Below are positions 1-9,624 of a DNA stretch of 64,000 nucleotides, in pieces. Numbering within the stretch: the first letter of the stretch is position 1; each line of letters opens with the position of its first letter. A program made the position numbers and the translations under genes. The notes below the pieces were generated by a model. It made no database searches and was not told where the DNA came from. It worked only from the letters and a program-made list of their open reading frames with translations. The DNA is from Paenibacillus sp. YYML68 (GTDB taxonomy: Bacteria > Bacillota > Bacilli > Paenibacillales > NBRC-103111), in NCBI RefSeq assembly GCF_027923405.1, contig NZ_BQYI01000001.1:3884501-3948500 (forward strand), given 5' to 3'.

Positions 1-694
1 CCTCGCTCTGAATCGACGGCATCATCTCGCGCAAGTACGCATCGTCCTTGCAGATGACCGCCTTCCCCTCCGGCTTCACCTGGCTCAGGAACTGGGCGTA
101 CGCCTTCTTCAAGTTATCGAAGCTGCCATCATAATTCTCAAGGTGATCCGCTTCCACGTTGTTCACGAGCGCAATGAGCGGATTATACTGCAGGAACGAG
201 CCATCGCTCTCATCGGCCTCGGCGACGACATAGGCGCCCTTGCCTGCCTTCGCATTGCTGCCGACGTTGAGCAGCTCGCCGCCGATAATGAACGTCGGGT
301 CCTGTCCGCAATGCTCCAGCACAAGCGCGATCATCGAGGACGTCGTCGTCTTGCCGTGCGCGCCGGCTACCGCAATGCCCTTCTTCGCGTTCATTAATTT
401 CGCCAGCATTTGGGACCGATGCAGAATCGGTATGTTCAGCTCCTCCGCTGCCACCATCTCCACGTTGTCCTTGGACAATGCCGTAGAATAGACGACGACG
501 TCGGCGCCTGATACGTTGCTCGCCTCGTGTCCTATGAACACACGCGCGCCCTTCGCCGCCAGCTTTTCGGTCAGCTCGGCCTGCGCGAGGTCAGAACCCG
601 ATACGTTATAGCCCATTTCAAGCATCACCTTGGCGATGGCGCTCATGCCGTAACCGCCGATACCGATAAAATGGATGTGCTCCGAAGTATTCAC
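1..694 (-). CDS. murC: UDP-N-acetylmuramate--L-alanine ligase, N-terminal part (cut by window edge)
   Basis: MurC adds L-alanine to UDP-MurNAc with ATP in the cytoplasm, the first peptide step of peptidoglycan synthesis. About 231 N-terminal residues are visible and the rest lies left of the window. The reading frame opens with a GTG at 694 followed by [17 protein letters not shown], the glycine-rich nucleotide-binding start typical of MurC. Further in comes the Mur-ligase P-loop [11 protein letters not shown], then EADESDGSF and [12 protein letters not shown], all family hallmarks. The GTG is preferred because the next in-frame triplets give the canonical MurC N-terminus. It lies 7 bases after the folC stop, so valS-folC-murC probably form one transcript. 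Confidence 0.93.
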   Translation of the reverse strand, partial: MNTSEHIHFIGIGGYGMSAIAKVMLEMGYNVSGSDLAQAELTEKLAAKGARVFIGHEASNVSGADVVVYSTALSKDNVEMVAAEELNIPILHRSQMLAKLMNAKKGIAVAGAHGKTTTSSMIALVLEHCGQDPTFIIGGELLNVGSNAKAGKGAYVVAEADESDGSFLQYNPLIALVNNVEADHLENYDGSFDNLKKAYAQFLSQVKPEGKAVICKDDAYLREMMPSIQSE

Positions 695-701
695 GCTCGT
701 T

Positions 702-2081
702 TCACCAGCCTTTTTCAGAATCGGATTGATGCTTGACCCAGGAGCGTACATCCCCGATGACATAAAGACTTCCGGATACGACGGCCAAATCGTCCTGCGC
801 CGTCAGCGACGTTAAGCGCTCCAGCGCTGCCTTCCAGTCCGGTTCGATAATAATTTCCACTTGCCCGCGGCCGAGCTCGTGCGCCAGCTCCTTCGCCATA
901 TCGGCAAGAGCAGACGCAGCAGCCTTCTTCAGCCAATCCGGCTCGGTCACGATAAGCGTATCCACTATTGGCAGTATATGCCTCAGATAGCCCGAATGAT
1001 TCTTATTTGTGACCATCCCCATCATAAAATGAAGCTTATTATACGTGTACGTGCTCTTCAGTGTAGCCGCAAGCGCAGCAGCGCCCTCCGGATTGTGAGC
1101 ACCGTCCAGCAGCAAGCGAGGCTCTCTCGACACCAGCTCCATACGACCCGGCCAGCTCGTCTCCCTCATCCCCTTGTACAGCGCTTCGTCGTCAACGATG
1201 AGCGCGTAGTACTGTCTGAGCACCTCAATAGCCATAATCGCCGCCGCTGCATTATGCACCTGATGCTCGCCGTTCATCCGAATCGTAACGTCATCGATAC
1301 GACGGAACAAGCCGTCGAAGTGGAACGCTTGCTCGTCCTCCCGCGCTGAGACAAGCTCCACGCGGTACTCCGCCCCGAGCTTATACAGCTTGCTCTGCTT
1401 CCGCTGTGCCGCCGCTTCGATGACCGCAAGCGCCTCGGGATCGGTCACCGCTGTCACGACTGGGACGCCAGCCTTGATAATACCCGCTTTATGAGCCGCG
1501 ATCTCTGCGATCGACTCGCCCAGCAGGTCCATATGATCGTGTCCGATGTTCGTAATGATCGAGACGATCGGCGTCACAATAGTGGTCGCGTCCAGCGTGC
1601 CGCCAAGACCAGTCTCCCAGACGACGAAGTCCGGATAAGCGACTCGAGCGAAATATTCAATCGCCATGACCGTCGAGATCTCGAACATCGTCGGCTGCCC
1701 GTGCAGCTCGGACACCTCGTCGACGATCGGCTTTATTTTATTAACGACATGAAGTAAATCCTCCTCGGAGATGTTCACGCCGTTCATTCGAATGCGCTCC
1801 GTGTACGTCTCGATATAAGGGGACGTGAACGTCCCCACCTCATAGCCACACTGTCGAATCGTCTCGGACAAGTAGGCGCATACAGAGCCCTTGCCGTTCG
1901 TACCTGCGACATGAATGAACTTCAGTCTCCGGTGCGGATTGTCAAGTCGCTCCATCAGCAGCTCCATCCGCTCAAGTCCAAGCTTAATACCCGTCACCGG
2001 CATGAACCGGACGATCCAATCTATCGCCTCACGCGCAGTCGCAAAAGGGGCCGCGCCCGGCATACTCACCTCACCGCTCAT
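702..2081 (-). CDS. folC: Bifunctional dihydrofolate synthase / folylpolyglutamate synthase
   Basis: FolC ligates glutamate to dihydropteroate and then extends the polyglutamate tail of folates. The protein has 459 residues, normal for the family. It belongs to the Mur-ligase fold: the P-loop GTNGKGSV is near residue 60, followed by [27 protein letters not shown] is near residue 155 and [11 protein letters not shown] near 185, and the C-terminal domain carries [12 protein letters not shown]. It starts 6 bases after the valS stop and ends 7 bases before murC, so it is the middle gene of a valS-folC-murC operon. The valS-folC pairing is also found in Bacillus. Confidence 0.96.
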   Translation of the reverse strand: MSGEVSMPGAAPFATAREAIDWIVRFMPVTGIKLGLERMELLMERLDNPHRRLKFIHVAGTNGKGSVCAYLSETIRQCGYEVGTFTSPYIETYTERIRMNGVNISEEDLLHVVNKIKPIVDEVSELHGQPTMFEISTVMAIEYFARVAYPDFVVWETGLGGTLDATTIVTPIVSIITNIGHDHMDLLGESIAEIAAHKAGIIKAGVPVVTAVTDPEALAVIEAAAQRKQSKLYKLGAEYRVELVSAREDEQAFHFDGLFRRIDDVTIRMNGEHQVHNAAAAIMAIEVLRQYYALIVDDEALYKGMRETSWPGRMELVSREPRLLLDGAHNPEGAAALAATLKSTYTYNKLHFMMGMVTNKNHSGYLRHILPIVDTLIVTEPDWLKKAAASALADMAKELAHELGRGQVEIIIEPDWKAALERLTSLTAQDDLAVVSGSLYVIGDVRSWVKHQSDSEKGW

Positions 2082-2087
2082 CTATGC

Positions 2088-4760
2088 TCACCCCTTCAGC
2101 TCGCCGATTCGAGCGATAACTTTATCTCGCTTATCAGCATAATCAGCCAGCTTCGCCTTCTCTTCTTCGATTACCTTCGCAGGCGCCTTCGCTACGAAGC
2201 CTTCGTTCGACAGCTTGCGCTCGATTCGCTCCACTTCGCCATGAAGCGTCTGCAGCTCCTTCTCGAGGCGCGATATTTCCTGGGCAATGTCGATTAAGCC
2301 CGCCAGCGGCAAGAATAGCTCCGCTCCGGTGACAATTCCCGTCATCGCCTTATCCGGCGCGCTGATCGCGCTGTCGATCACGAGCTCCGACGTGTTGCAG
2401 AAGCGACGCACATACTCTTGATTGCGCTGCAAAATGTCGAGCGTCTCCGCGCTCGTCGGCTTCAGCTGCAGCTCGATCTTCTTGCTCATCGGCACGTTCA
2501 CCTCCGCGCGAATGTTGCGGACCGAGCGAATGACGTCCATGAGCAGCTCCATCTCCTTGACCGCCTCCGGCGCTTCGAACGCAGAGTCGACCACCGGCCA
2601 AGCTGCGAGTGTAATCGACTCGCCCTCATGCGGCAGATGCTGCCAGATCTCCTCGCTGATGAATGGCATGAACGGATGAAGCAGCCGCTGCGTCTGGTCA
2701 AGCACGTAAGCAAGCACCGACTTCGTCGTCTTCTTCGCCTCTTCGTCTGTGCCGTACAGCGACAGCTTGCTGAACTCGATGTACCAATCGCACAGATCGT
2801 CCCAGATGAAGTTGTAGAGCAGTCTTCCCGTTTCACCGAACTCATAGACATCGATCAGGCGCGTTACATCGCGAACCGTCTCGTTCAAGCGGTGCAGAAT
2901 CCAACGGTCCGCCGTACCGAGCTTGCCGCTAAGGTCAATATCGCTCACCGCGAAGTCTCCCAGATTCATGAGGGCGAAGCGGGATGCGTTCCATATTTTA
3001 TTGGCAAAATTACGCGCCTGCTCAACCTTCTCCCAACGGAAGCGAAGGTCCTGACCTGGCGTCGAAGAGGTCGATAGCATGAAGCGCATCGCATCCGCGC
3101 CATACTTCTCGATGACCTCGATCGGATCAACCCCGTTGCCGAGCGACTTCGACATCTTCCGTCCCTCCGCGTCGCGGACAAGACCGTGCACCAGCACGTC
3201 CTGGAACGGAATGCGGTCTGTAAACTCTAGGGAGCTGAACACCATGCGCGCTACCCAGAAATAGATGATGTCATAGCCGGTTACGAGCAGGCTGTTCGGG
3301 AAAAAGCGCTTGAAGTCAGCCGCTTCCTCATCCGGCCAGCCCATCGTCGAGAACGGCCACAGCGCCGAGCTGAACCATGTGTCGAGCACGTCCTCGTCCT
3401 GCTTCATATGGGTGCCGCCGCAGGATGGACATACAGACGTCTCCTCGCGAGCGACGACCATCTCGTTGCAATCCTGACAATACCAAGCCGGAATACGGTG
3501 TCCCCACCACAGCTGGCGGGAGATGCACCAGTCGCGCACATTCTCGATCCAGTGCAAATATATTTTCTCGAAGCGATCCGGTACGAAGTTAACGCCTTCG
3601 CCTGACTTCTGCGCATCGACAGCGCGGTCGGCGAGCGGCTTCATCTTCACGAACCATTGCGTCGACAAATACGGCTCGATCACCGCACCGCTGCGCTCGC
3701 TATGGCCGACCTGGTGCGTATGCTCCTCGATCTTCACAAGAACGCCGAGCTCCAACATGTCTGCGACAATCTGCTTGCGGCACTCGAAGCGGTCGAGTCC
3801 TTGATATTTGCCTGCATTCGCATTCATCTTGCCCGATTCGTCCATGACGAGCACCTGAGGCAAACTGTGGCGATTGCCGACCTCGAAGTCGTTCGGATCG
3901 TGCGCTGGCGTAATCTTCACCGCACCGCTCCCGAACTCCTTCTCCACGTACTCGTCGCCGATGATCGGAATTTCGCGTTCGACAATCGGGAGCACGAGCG
4001 TCTTGCCGATCAGATGCTTATAGCGCTCATCCTCCGGATGGACAGCTACCGCTGTATCGCCCAGCATCGTCTCCGGACGGGTCGTCGCCACGATGATCGA
4101 TTCGCTGCTGTCCTTCACCGTATACTTCAGATGATACAGCGCGCCTTGAACCTCTTTATATTCGACCTCAATATCCGACAGCGCCGTGCGGGCGGCCGGG
4201 TCCCAGTTAATAATATATTTGCCGCGATAAATAAGTCCCTTCTCATACAGACGAACGAACACCTCGCGAACCGCCTTCGACAGCCCCTCATCGAGGGTGA
4301 AGCGCTCCCGCGAATAGTCGAGGGAGAAGCCCATCTTCGCCCACTGCTCGTGAATCGTGTTCGCGTACAGCTCCTTCCACTCCCACACCTTCTCGAGAAA
4401 CTTCTCGCGTCCGAGGTCGTAGCGCGTCACGCCTTCCTCACGCAGCTTCTGCTCCACCTTCGTCTGCGTCGCGATGCCCGCGTGGTCGGTGCCCGGCATC
4501 CAGAGTGCGTCATAGCCCTGCATCCGCTTCGCGCGGATCATAATGTCCTGCAGCGTGCAATCGAGCGCATGCCCGATATGGAGCATCCCGGTCACGTTCG
4601 GCGGCGGGATGACGATGCTGTACGGCTTCGCCTCCGGACGCTGTCCTGCCTTGAAATATTGGCCCTCGAGCCAATAATCGTACCATTTCTTCTCGCTTAC
4701 CTTCGGGTCGTACGTCGTCGGCATTGCCGTCTCCGGCGCCGCTTGCTTGTTCTGTTCCAT
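2088..4760 (-). CDS. valS: Valine--tRNA ligase
   Basis: ValRS charges tRNA-Val with valine. The class I signatures are intact: HIGH at about residues 61-64 (after PPPNVTGML) and KMSKS at about residue 535. The end of the protein is the Lys/Glu-rich coiled-coil arm typical of ValRS, with [20 protein letters not shown] chose ATG at 4760 (MEQNKQ) over the longer frame because AAGGAG sits just upstream at good spacing. The mature product is about 890 residues. It is first in an apparent operon with folC and murC and is preceded by a T-box leader whose specifier reads GUC, so expression should follow the charging level of tRNA-Val. Confidence 0.97.
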   Translation of the reverse strand: MEQNKQAAPETAMPTTYDPKVSEKKWYDYWLEGQYFKAGQRPEAKPYSIVIPPPNVTGMLHIGHALDCTLQDIMIRAKRMQGYDALWMPGTDHAGIATQTKVEQKLREEGVTRYDLGREKFLEKVWEWKELYANTIHEQWAKMGFSLDYSRERFTLDEGLSKAVREVFVRLYEKGLIYRGKYIINWDPAARTALSDIEVEYKEVQGALYHLKYTVKDSSESIIVATTRPETMLGDTAVAVHPEDERYKHLIGKTLVLPIVEREIPIIGDEYVEKEFGSGAVKITPAHDPNDFEVGNRHSLPQVLVMDESGKMNANAGKYQGLDRFECRKQIVADMLELGVLVKIEEHTHQVGHSERSGAVIEPYLSTQWFVKMKPLADRAVDAQKSGEGVNFVPDRFEKIYLHWIENVRDWCISRQLWWGHRIPAWYCQDCNEMVVAREETSVCPSCGGTHMKQDEDVLDTWFSSALWPFSTMGWPDEEAADFKRFFPNSLLVTGYDIIYFWVARMVFSSLEFTDRIPFQDVLVHGLVRDAEGRKMSKSLGNGVDPIEVIEKYGADAMRFMLSTSSTPGQDLRFRWEKVEQARNFANKIWNASRFALMNLGDFAVSDIDLSGKLGTADRWILHRLNETVRDVTRLIDVYEFGETGRLLYNFIWDDLCDWYIEFSKLSLYGTDEEAKKTTKSVLAYVLDQTQRLLHPFMPFISEEIWQHLPHEGESITLAAWPVVDSAFEAPEAVKEMELLMDVIRSVRNIRAEVNVPMSKKIELQLKPTSAETLDILQRNQEYVRRFCNTSELVIDSAISAPDKAMTGIVTGAELFLPLAGLIDIAQEISRLEKELQTLHGEVERIERKLSNEGFVAKAPAKVIEEEKAKLADYADKRDKVIARIGELKG

Positions 4761-4889
4761 GCATCTTCTCTCCTTGTCACAAGTTGTCATACACTAGACC
4801 TGCACCTGCGTAGCAGGCTCCGAAGCAGCTCGGACCGTACTGCAGGTGTTTGATTAATACCATTAACTATTCGTATGTTGAACAAAAAA

Positions 4890-5182
4890 AGCCCGCCGCC
4901 CGTAAAGGACGAAGGCTTTCGCATCCGTGGTACCACCTTTATTCCGCAGTCTATGCCGCCTTAGACCTGTCCATGTGACAACAAGCAGGCTAGGCGCATC
5001 CATTGCGGCGCTCGAACAGATAACGGCTGTGACCGGCCGAATCTAAGCATCGCTTCAATTCGGCAACTCCGGGGCGACTTCGACAGGTACATCCTGCAGA
5101 ACCTCTCAGCTGGTGCCGGCTCCGCTCTCTGAAGGGCTCGCTGCCTACTATTCCCTTTCCACGTTATTACAGCATCTTCATG
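4890..5182 (-). promoter_or_regulatory. Valine T-box leader of valS
   Basis: The leader holds the conserved T-box sequence AAGGTGGTACCACG (complement of 4926-4939). A GC-rich hairpin with a run of seven T follows at 4891-4925, the terminator that competes with the antiterminator. Upstream, GAAGTCGCCCCGGAG resembles the specifier loop, and the codon in the expected place is GTC (5078-5076), matching valine. Uncharged tRNA-Val would stabilise the antiterminator and let transcription reach valS. The exact Stem I boundaries were not folded. Confidence 0.9.
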
Positions 5183-5188
5183 CGTATT

Positions 5189-5217
5189 ATCATAAACAAT
5201 CGAGGCGTCAGAGTCAA
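5189..5217 (-). promoter_or_regulatory. Sigma-A promoter of the valS T-box transcript
   Basis: TTGACT (5217-5212) and TATGAT (5194-5189) are separated by 17 bases, a near-consensus housekeeping promoter. It lies immediately upstream of the T-box leader and downstream of spoVID, which makes valS-folC-murC a separate unit. Confidence 0.75.
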
Positions 5218-5252
5218 CATGTCGAGCACTCGACTTCGCGCGAATACGAATA

Positions 5253-5281
5253 ACCCGGAAAGCCTCAGAGGCCGTCCGGGT
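5253..5281 (-). terminator. Hairpin after spoVID
   Basis: ACCCGGA and TCCGGGT arms with an inner GCCTC/GAGGC pairing form a strong hairpin 23 bases after the spoVID stop. The T-tract is weak, so termination is likely but not certain. Confidence 0.5.
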
Positions 5282-5303
5282 GCTCGTGCACAAGTATGAA
5301 GTC

Positions 5304-6431
5304 TTATCTCGGAATACGAACGATTTGACCGACTGCAATGTCATTATCGCCAAGACGGTTGTAGAGCACGATTTCTCTCGCGTTCACGTTGTATTTCTTC
5401 GCGATTGACTCCAGCGTGTCGTCCTTCTGCACGATAACCATACGCAGCTTGCGGAATTGCTGCTGCTCGTCGCTTGTGCTAAGCAGCATGCTCTTCCACT
5501 CCACACGCTCTGCGGCTGTCGTCGCAGGTGCGGCTACAGCTTGCTGCTGCGCGGCAGGCTGATCTCCTTGCGACTTCGCACCGCTGAAGCTCATGAGCGA
5601 GGCGATGCCGCCTGGTGCCTTGGCAGCTGGTGCTGCGTCCACGGCAGGCTTCTTCGCGCCGAATGCGACCTTGAGCTCCTTCTTCTCCTCGACTGCTGCG
5701 ATCGGCTGCTCCGCTTGCACCGGAACAGGCACAGCAGACGCCTCCGCGTTCATCGCTGCCTCAGATGCTTGCTCGACAGCCTCAAGTGCAGCTGGTGCTG
5801 CTGGTGCCGCTTGCGGCTCTGCGGCGCTTACCGGCTCGACGCGCTCGGCATCGCTGCTGGCAGCAGTCGCATCCTGAGGAGCTTCCTCCTCGCTAGCGGC
5901 TGAACGCATCGCAGGCTGCGCTTGCTCAGACTGCTGTGCCCATTGCTGCCAATCGGAGCGAGCTGGCGCTGCATCGCTGGCGCTCTCCGAGCGCTGCGGC
6001 TGCGTCTCCAGCGGTGTCGCGCTGTCCTGACGGCGGCTGTCCGGCTCCCAGCTCTGCTCATCGTTAGCTGGCAGCTCCAGACCGTTCAGCGAGAGCACAC
6101 CGGTGATGTTCAAGCTGCGGGACGTCAGCAGATCGACATCGAAGTTGTCGATTTCAACGGAGATGTCCTCAACGCGCGCTACGCGGCTCATCGGCAACGT
6201 AATTTCAACCGGAATCAGATGCTCCAGCGTCTGTCCCTCCTGCTGCTGCTCATCCGTATACGTTCCGCTCAGAAGTAGGTTGCCCCGCAGTACAGCTTGT
6301 TCCCCTTGCGAGATGACCTGAATATGAGGAACCAGCTCCACGCCCTCCAGCGCCTGGATGCCGAGCACTCCCTCATGAAGATGAACACGCTCATAAATAT
6401 CGAATCGCAGTCCGTTTTGTTCTGTAGCCAA
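5304..6431 (-). CDS. spoVID: Spore coat assembly protein SpoVID-like, LysM domain
   Basis: SpoVID guides spore coat encasement around the forespore in the mother cell. The 375-residue protein has an N-terminal beta-rich domain of about 120 residues resembling SpoVID (LRFDIYERVHLHEG, PVEITLPMSRV, ISVEIDNFDVDLL). A long Ala/Gln/Glu/Pro-rich low-complexity middle follows. The C-terminal LysM domain (DDTLESIAKKYNVN, VGQIVRIPR) occupies the last 50 residues. The start is TTG at 6431, with GGGAGG 8 bases upstream. The position between hemL and valS matches spoVID in Bacillus subtilis, although ysxE is not seen. A sigma-E-like promoter lies upstream. Confidence 0.82.
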   Translation of the reverse strand: MATEQNGLRFDIYERVHLHEGVLGIQALEGVELVPHIQVISQGEQAVLRGNLLLSGTYTDEQQQEGQTLEHLIPVEITLPMSRVARVEDISVEIDNFDVDLLTSRSLNITGVLSLNGLELPANDEQSWEPDSRRQDSATPLETQPQRSESASDAAPARSDWQQWAQQSEQAQPAMRSAASEEEAPQDATAASSDAERVEPVSAAEPQAAPAAPAALEAVEQASEAAMNAEASAVPVPVQAEQPIAAVEEKKELKVAFGAKKPAVDAAPAAKAPGGIASLMSFSGAKSQGDQPAAQQQAVAAPATTAAERVEWKSMLLSTSDEQQQFRKLRMVIVQKDDTLESIAKKYNVNAREIVLYNRLGDNDIAVGQIVRIPR

Positions 6432-6500
6432 TGTGTAATCCTCCCTTTCGTATTTCTACCTTTTCTCGCGAAAAGAAATACTAGTGCCGTCGTCTATCTC

Positions 6501-6530
6501 ATTTATATGGCACTGCCGAGAGGAGCATGA
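6501..6530 (-). promoter_or_regulatory. Candidate sigma-E promoter of spoVID
   Basis: On the minus strand TCATGCT (6530-6524), 14 bases and CATATAAAT (6509-6501) match the mother-cell sigma-E pattern. It lies between the end of the pseudouridine synthase gene and spoVID, which is a sigma-E gene in B. subtilis. Pattern match only. Confidence 0.45.
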
Positions 6531-6533
6531 CTA

Positions 6534-7427
6534 CTATTTTTTCAACCGTTGCAGCAGCGCGTGGAAATCGTCCGGCCACGGCGCCTCTACCTCGATAAGC
6601 TCGCTCGTAAGTGGATGCGGGAACGCAAGATGTTCGCCGTGCAGCGCCTGACGCCCGATGGCATCCGGCTTCCCTCCATATAATAGGTCGCCGTACAGCG
6701 GGTGTCCGGCATCGCTCAGATGCACCCGAATCTGATGCGTCCGCCCCGTCTCCAGCCGCAGTCGGACGAGCGAAGCGTCTCGGTACGTCTCTAGCCGTTC
6801 GAACCGTGTGACCGCATGCTCCCCCCGCGGCGACACGCGGCGCCTCGTCGGATGGTGACGATCCCGCCCGATCGGCGCATCGATGCGTCCCGCTGCCTTA
6901 GCCAGTCTGCCTTGCACGACCGCTATGTACGTACGGCCGATCGCCTTCTCCCGCATCGCAGCGTCCAGCACCGTCTGCACCCAGGCGTGCTTAGCGAACA
7001 ACACCGGGCCTGTCGTATCCTCGTCAAGCCGATGAATGTGCCGCGCTCTCACACGCTGTCCATCCGATGCCAGCAAGTAATCGACCGCCTGCAGCAGTGT
7101 ACCCCGTTCACCCGCCTCCGTCGGATGCACCTTCATACCCGCAGGCTTGCTCACCACGAGCGCGAAGTCGTCCTCATACAGGATCGCGACATCGCCGCGT
7201 CCTCCAGCCTCTGCGTCGAGCTCGCAGACCGTGTCCGCTGGCTCATCAGGAAACAGCTTCAACAGAAGCCTCCTGCCCTTCCACTGCAGCCCCTCCTGCC
7301 GCAGAAGCGTGCGGCTCCACTTCTCCCCGATGATTGCTGCGGCTTGCTTCGCCGCTTGTTCAACTGATTCCAGCGTATCTGCCACCTCAAGCTCAAGCCA
7401 TTCGCCCTTGCGCCGCCAATGCATCAT
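6534..7427 (-). CDS. RluA-family RNA pseudouridine synthase
   Basis: The enzyme converts specific uridines in rRNA or tRNA to pseudouridine; the target cannot be told from sequence. It has about 297 residues. The first 65 residues look like an S4-type RNA-binding region, and the catalytic domain carries RHIHRLDEDTTG with the catalytic Asp near residue 135. LETGRTHQIRVHL and GHPLYGDLLYGG follow. I start it at the ATG at 7427 (MMHWRR) because GGAGGAGG lies 7 bases upstream. That start overlaps the stop of the small membrane gene as ATGA, so the two are probably translationally coupled. Closest type is RluD/YlyB, but the exact paralog is uncertain. Confidence 0.88.
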   Translation of the reverse strand: MMHWRRKGEWLELEVADTLESVEQAAKQAAAIIGEKWSRTLLRQEGLQWKGRRLLLKLFPDEPADTVCELDAEAGGRGDVAILYEDDFALVVSKPAGMKVHPTEAGERGTLLQAVDYLLASDGQRVRARHIHRLDEDTTGPVLFAKHAWVQTVLDAAMREKAIGRTYIAVVQGRLAKAAGRIDAPIGRDRHHPTRRRVSPRGEHAVTRFERLETYRDASLVRLRLETGRTHQIRVHLSDAGHPLYGDLLYGGKPDAIGRQALHGEHLAFPHPLTSELIEVEAPWPDDFHALLQRLKK

Positions 7428-7582
7428 CGAGCTTCCTCCTCCAGACGCCCGCCGGCGTGCTTGCTCTCTTGGCGCACCTTCAGCCATTGATACGCGACCA
7501 GCATGACAAGTGCGGCTGCGAACAAGCCGAATACGACATACAGCTCGAACGGAATTCCATAAAAACTATATTTTTTTAACAC
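7424..7582 (-). CDS. Small single-pass membrane protein, unknown function
   Basis: A 52-residue frame starts with GTG at 7582, with GGGGCGG upstream. It codes for one hydrophobic segment (about residues 13-32, LYVVFGLFAAALVMLVAY) followed by a charged tail rich in Lys, Arg and Glu. Its stop overlaps the start of the pseudouridine synthase gene in ATGA, which argues for real coupled translation. The frame continues upstream without a better start. I recognise no family, and coding status is inferred from the overlap and the ribosome site. Confidence 0.5.
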   Translation of the reverse strand: MLKKYSFYGIPFELYVVFGLFAAALVMLVAYQWLKVRQESKHAGGRLEEEAR

Positions 7583-7786
7583 ATAAGCCGCCCCTGTCCT
7601 TGATATATGTGAATGAACACGTTCCTCACATTTTACCAAAGCAGATCCATTCCGCAAAGCGGTTACACTGCCAGGTACACCTTTACTTACAATTCGGGTG
7701 ATCTATTAAATAGGTGGTAATTATGATAGAATGTGAGAAGAATTGTCGATAAAAGAAAGCAAATATTTGCTTGGGAGTGGAGAATA

Positions 7787-9490
7787 TTGAAGGGCCAATT
7801 GCTAGCTGTTCGAAAATGGGGCTGGCTGAAGAAGATTTTATTTGCGATCGCTCTGCTTACCTTTATGACATCGAGCTTTTTGTACTTAACGCCTCCAGGT
7901 GGAGATATGCGAATGTGGATGGCCGAGACGGTCATTACGACGCAGCATCGCAGCTGGGCATGGATATTCGTCGGCGCCGAGCGGCGCGACCAGATGGTGC
8001 AGAAGATGCACAATGACATCGAGGATGCGGCGAAGGAGAAGCAGGACCTGAATCTGGTCAAAATTCGCAAAAACGGCGAAAAGGCGCGATCCATCGATGA
8101 GCTCATCAAGGTCGAGGATATTTCCGGACAGTTCTGGAAGGGCAAAAAAATGTACGTGTACGACCCGACCACGATCAAAATTATGACGCCTCACAAGCCG
8201 GGTGAGGGTGAACGGATCAGCTCCATGGTGACGCGCACCGGAGCGGTCGCCGGCGTGAACGGCGGCGCCTTCGACGACCCTGAGGGACTCGGCAACGGCT
8301 TCGCGGCAATCGGGTTTATTATCTCGGACGGCGAAATCATTTTTACCGACAAGGACGGCTCGATCCCGCAGCACATCGTCGGCTTCACCCGCGAGGGCCA
8401 GCTCGTCGTCGGTAAGTACGATGCGTTCCAGCTTCGCGACATGGGCGTATCCGAGGCGGTCTCGTTCTACCCTCGTCTCATCGCTAACGGCAAGCCGCTC
8501 ATTACGAACGGCGACGGCGGCTGGGGACGCGCACCACGGACAGCGGTCGGACAGAAGGCGGACGGAACGGTCATCTTCCTCGTCATCGACGGTCGCCAAT
8601 CGCATAGCGTCGGCGCTACGCTGAAGGAGCTGCAGGATCTGTTCCTCGAGGAAGGTGTCGTGAATGCGGGCAACCTCGACGGCGGCGCCTCCTCCGAGCT
8701 TGTCGTAGACGGCGAGCTGCTGACGAAGCCATCGAGCCGTTACGGCGAACGACGACTGCCTTCCGCCTTCCTCGTCTACGATGATCCGTCATCGGTGAAG
8801 GCAACGCGAGTATGGGACGGCGTCGACAAGATCGATGCGGGCGGCTCGCACGACCATCCGGATTTTCTGCGCGAGCAGGCTGAGAAGAAGGCCCGGCAGC
8901 AGCAAGGGCAGACGACGCCGAAGACGACAGATCCGAAGGACGGCGCTCAAGGCACACAAGAAGGCAAGACCAGCACGCCGCAGACAGGCGCTGCGGGCGA
9001 CGGTAATGCCTCAGGCGGCACAGCGAGCAAGGGCAAGGACGCTACGAACGGAACTGGCAGCACGAGCTCAGGCACAGGCGCGAATGGCAAAGCGACCTCG
9101 CCAGCGGCTCCGAACGGGACTGGCGCATCTTCATCGGGTACGTCGAAGCAGCCGACGAACGGCGGAGCAGATGATGAAGGCTCCAGCAGCACGACCGGCA
9201 ATGGTGGTAGCGGTAGTCATGACGCTTCGGCAGGCAGTACGAGGTCGCCGAATGATGCATCAGGTGCAAGCTCTGGAGCGAATACGGGAGCCGGAACATC
9301 CGGCTCCTCACAGTCAGCCGGCACGCCAGCAACGCAGGACAAGCAGGACGACACAGCAGGCAAGACTGCTCCGAGCAATACTGGTGCCAGTGGGACAAGC
9401 TCCGGCAGCTCTGCAGGCTCTACGTCCAGCTCATCCGTTCAGTCGCAGGACGTGAAGGTCGCTCCGTCTATGAAGCTCGACGCGCAATAG
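7787..9490 (+). CDS. Membrane-anchored phosphodiester glycosidase (NAGPA/DUF2233) domain protein with long Ser/Gly/Thr-rich tail
   Basis: After a short cytoplasmic start comes one transmembrane or signal segment (about residues 14-34, ILFAIALLTFMTSSFLYL), so the rest should be outside the membrane. The central domain of about 250 residues resembles the exopolysaccharide/N-acetylglucosamine-1-phosphodiester glycosidase family: VAGVNGGAFDD, IGFIISDGEI, SFYPRLIANGKPL, PRTAVGQKADGTVIFLVIDGRQ and NAGNLDGGASSELVVDG. The last 190 or so residues are low-complexity Ser/Gly/Thr/Ala and probably a disordered wall-spanning tail. I prefer TTG at 7787 because GTGGAG lies 4 bases upstream. A GTG at 7733 in the same frame lacks a well-spaced site. 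It probably acts on cell-wall or exopolysaccharide glycans; the substrate is unknown. Confidence 0.8.
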   Translation: MKGQLLAVRKWGWLKKILFAIALLTFMTSSFLYLTPPGGDMRMWMAETVITTQHRSWAWIFVGAERRDQMVQKMHNDIEDAAKEKQDLNLVKIRKNGEKARSIDELIKVEDISGQFWKGKKMYVYDPTTIKIMTPHKPGEGERISSMVTRTGAVAGVNGGAFDDPEGLGNGFAAIGFIISDGEIIFTDKDGSIPQHIVGFTREGQLVVGKYDAFQLRDMGVSEAVSFYPRLIANGKPLITNGDGGWGRAPRTAVGQKADGTVIFLVIDGRQSHSVGATLKELQDLFLEEGVVNAGNLDGGASSELVVDGELLTKPSSRYGERRLPSAFLVYDDPSSVKATRVWDGVDKIDAGGSHDHPDFLREQAEKKARQQQGQTTPKTTDPKDGAQGTQEGKTSTPQTGAAGDGNASGGTASKGKDATNGTGSTSSGTGANGKATSPAAPNGTGASSSGTSKQPTNGGADDEGSSSTTGNGGSGSHDASAGSTRSPNDASGASSGANTGAGTSGSSQSAGTPATQDKQDDTAGKTAPSNTGASGTSSGSSAGSTSSSSVQSQDVKVAPSMKLDAQ

Positions 9491-9575
9491 ATTACATACG
9501 AGTATGTACAGTTTTATTGAACACGGACTGACTCACGCTGTGCTGCGAGCTCACAACGCAAGTCAATCCGCATCG

Positions 9576-9605
9576 CCCTGACAATTGATTGTCAGGGATT
9601 TTTTT
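9576..9605 (+). terminator. Rho-independent terminator after the glycosidase-domain gene
   Basis: CCCTGACAAT and ATTGTCAGGG form a perfect 10-bp stem with a two-base loop, followed by ATTTTTTT. The T-run is on the plus-strand side only. Confidence 0.92.
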
Positions 9606-9624
9606 ACTACCATCACATTTTGAG

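Noticed and set aside
3657..4853. 398-residue open frame on the plus strand
   Set aside because: It lies wholly antisense to valS, has no ribosome site and is rich in Arg/His/Leu as expected for a shadow of a GC-rich gene.
4961..5353. 130-residue open frame over the valS leader
   Set aside because: It coincides with the T-box RNA and the spoVID end; the conserved RNA elements explain the sequence.
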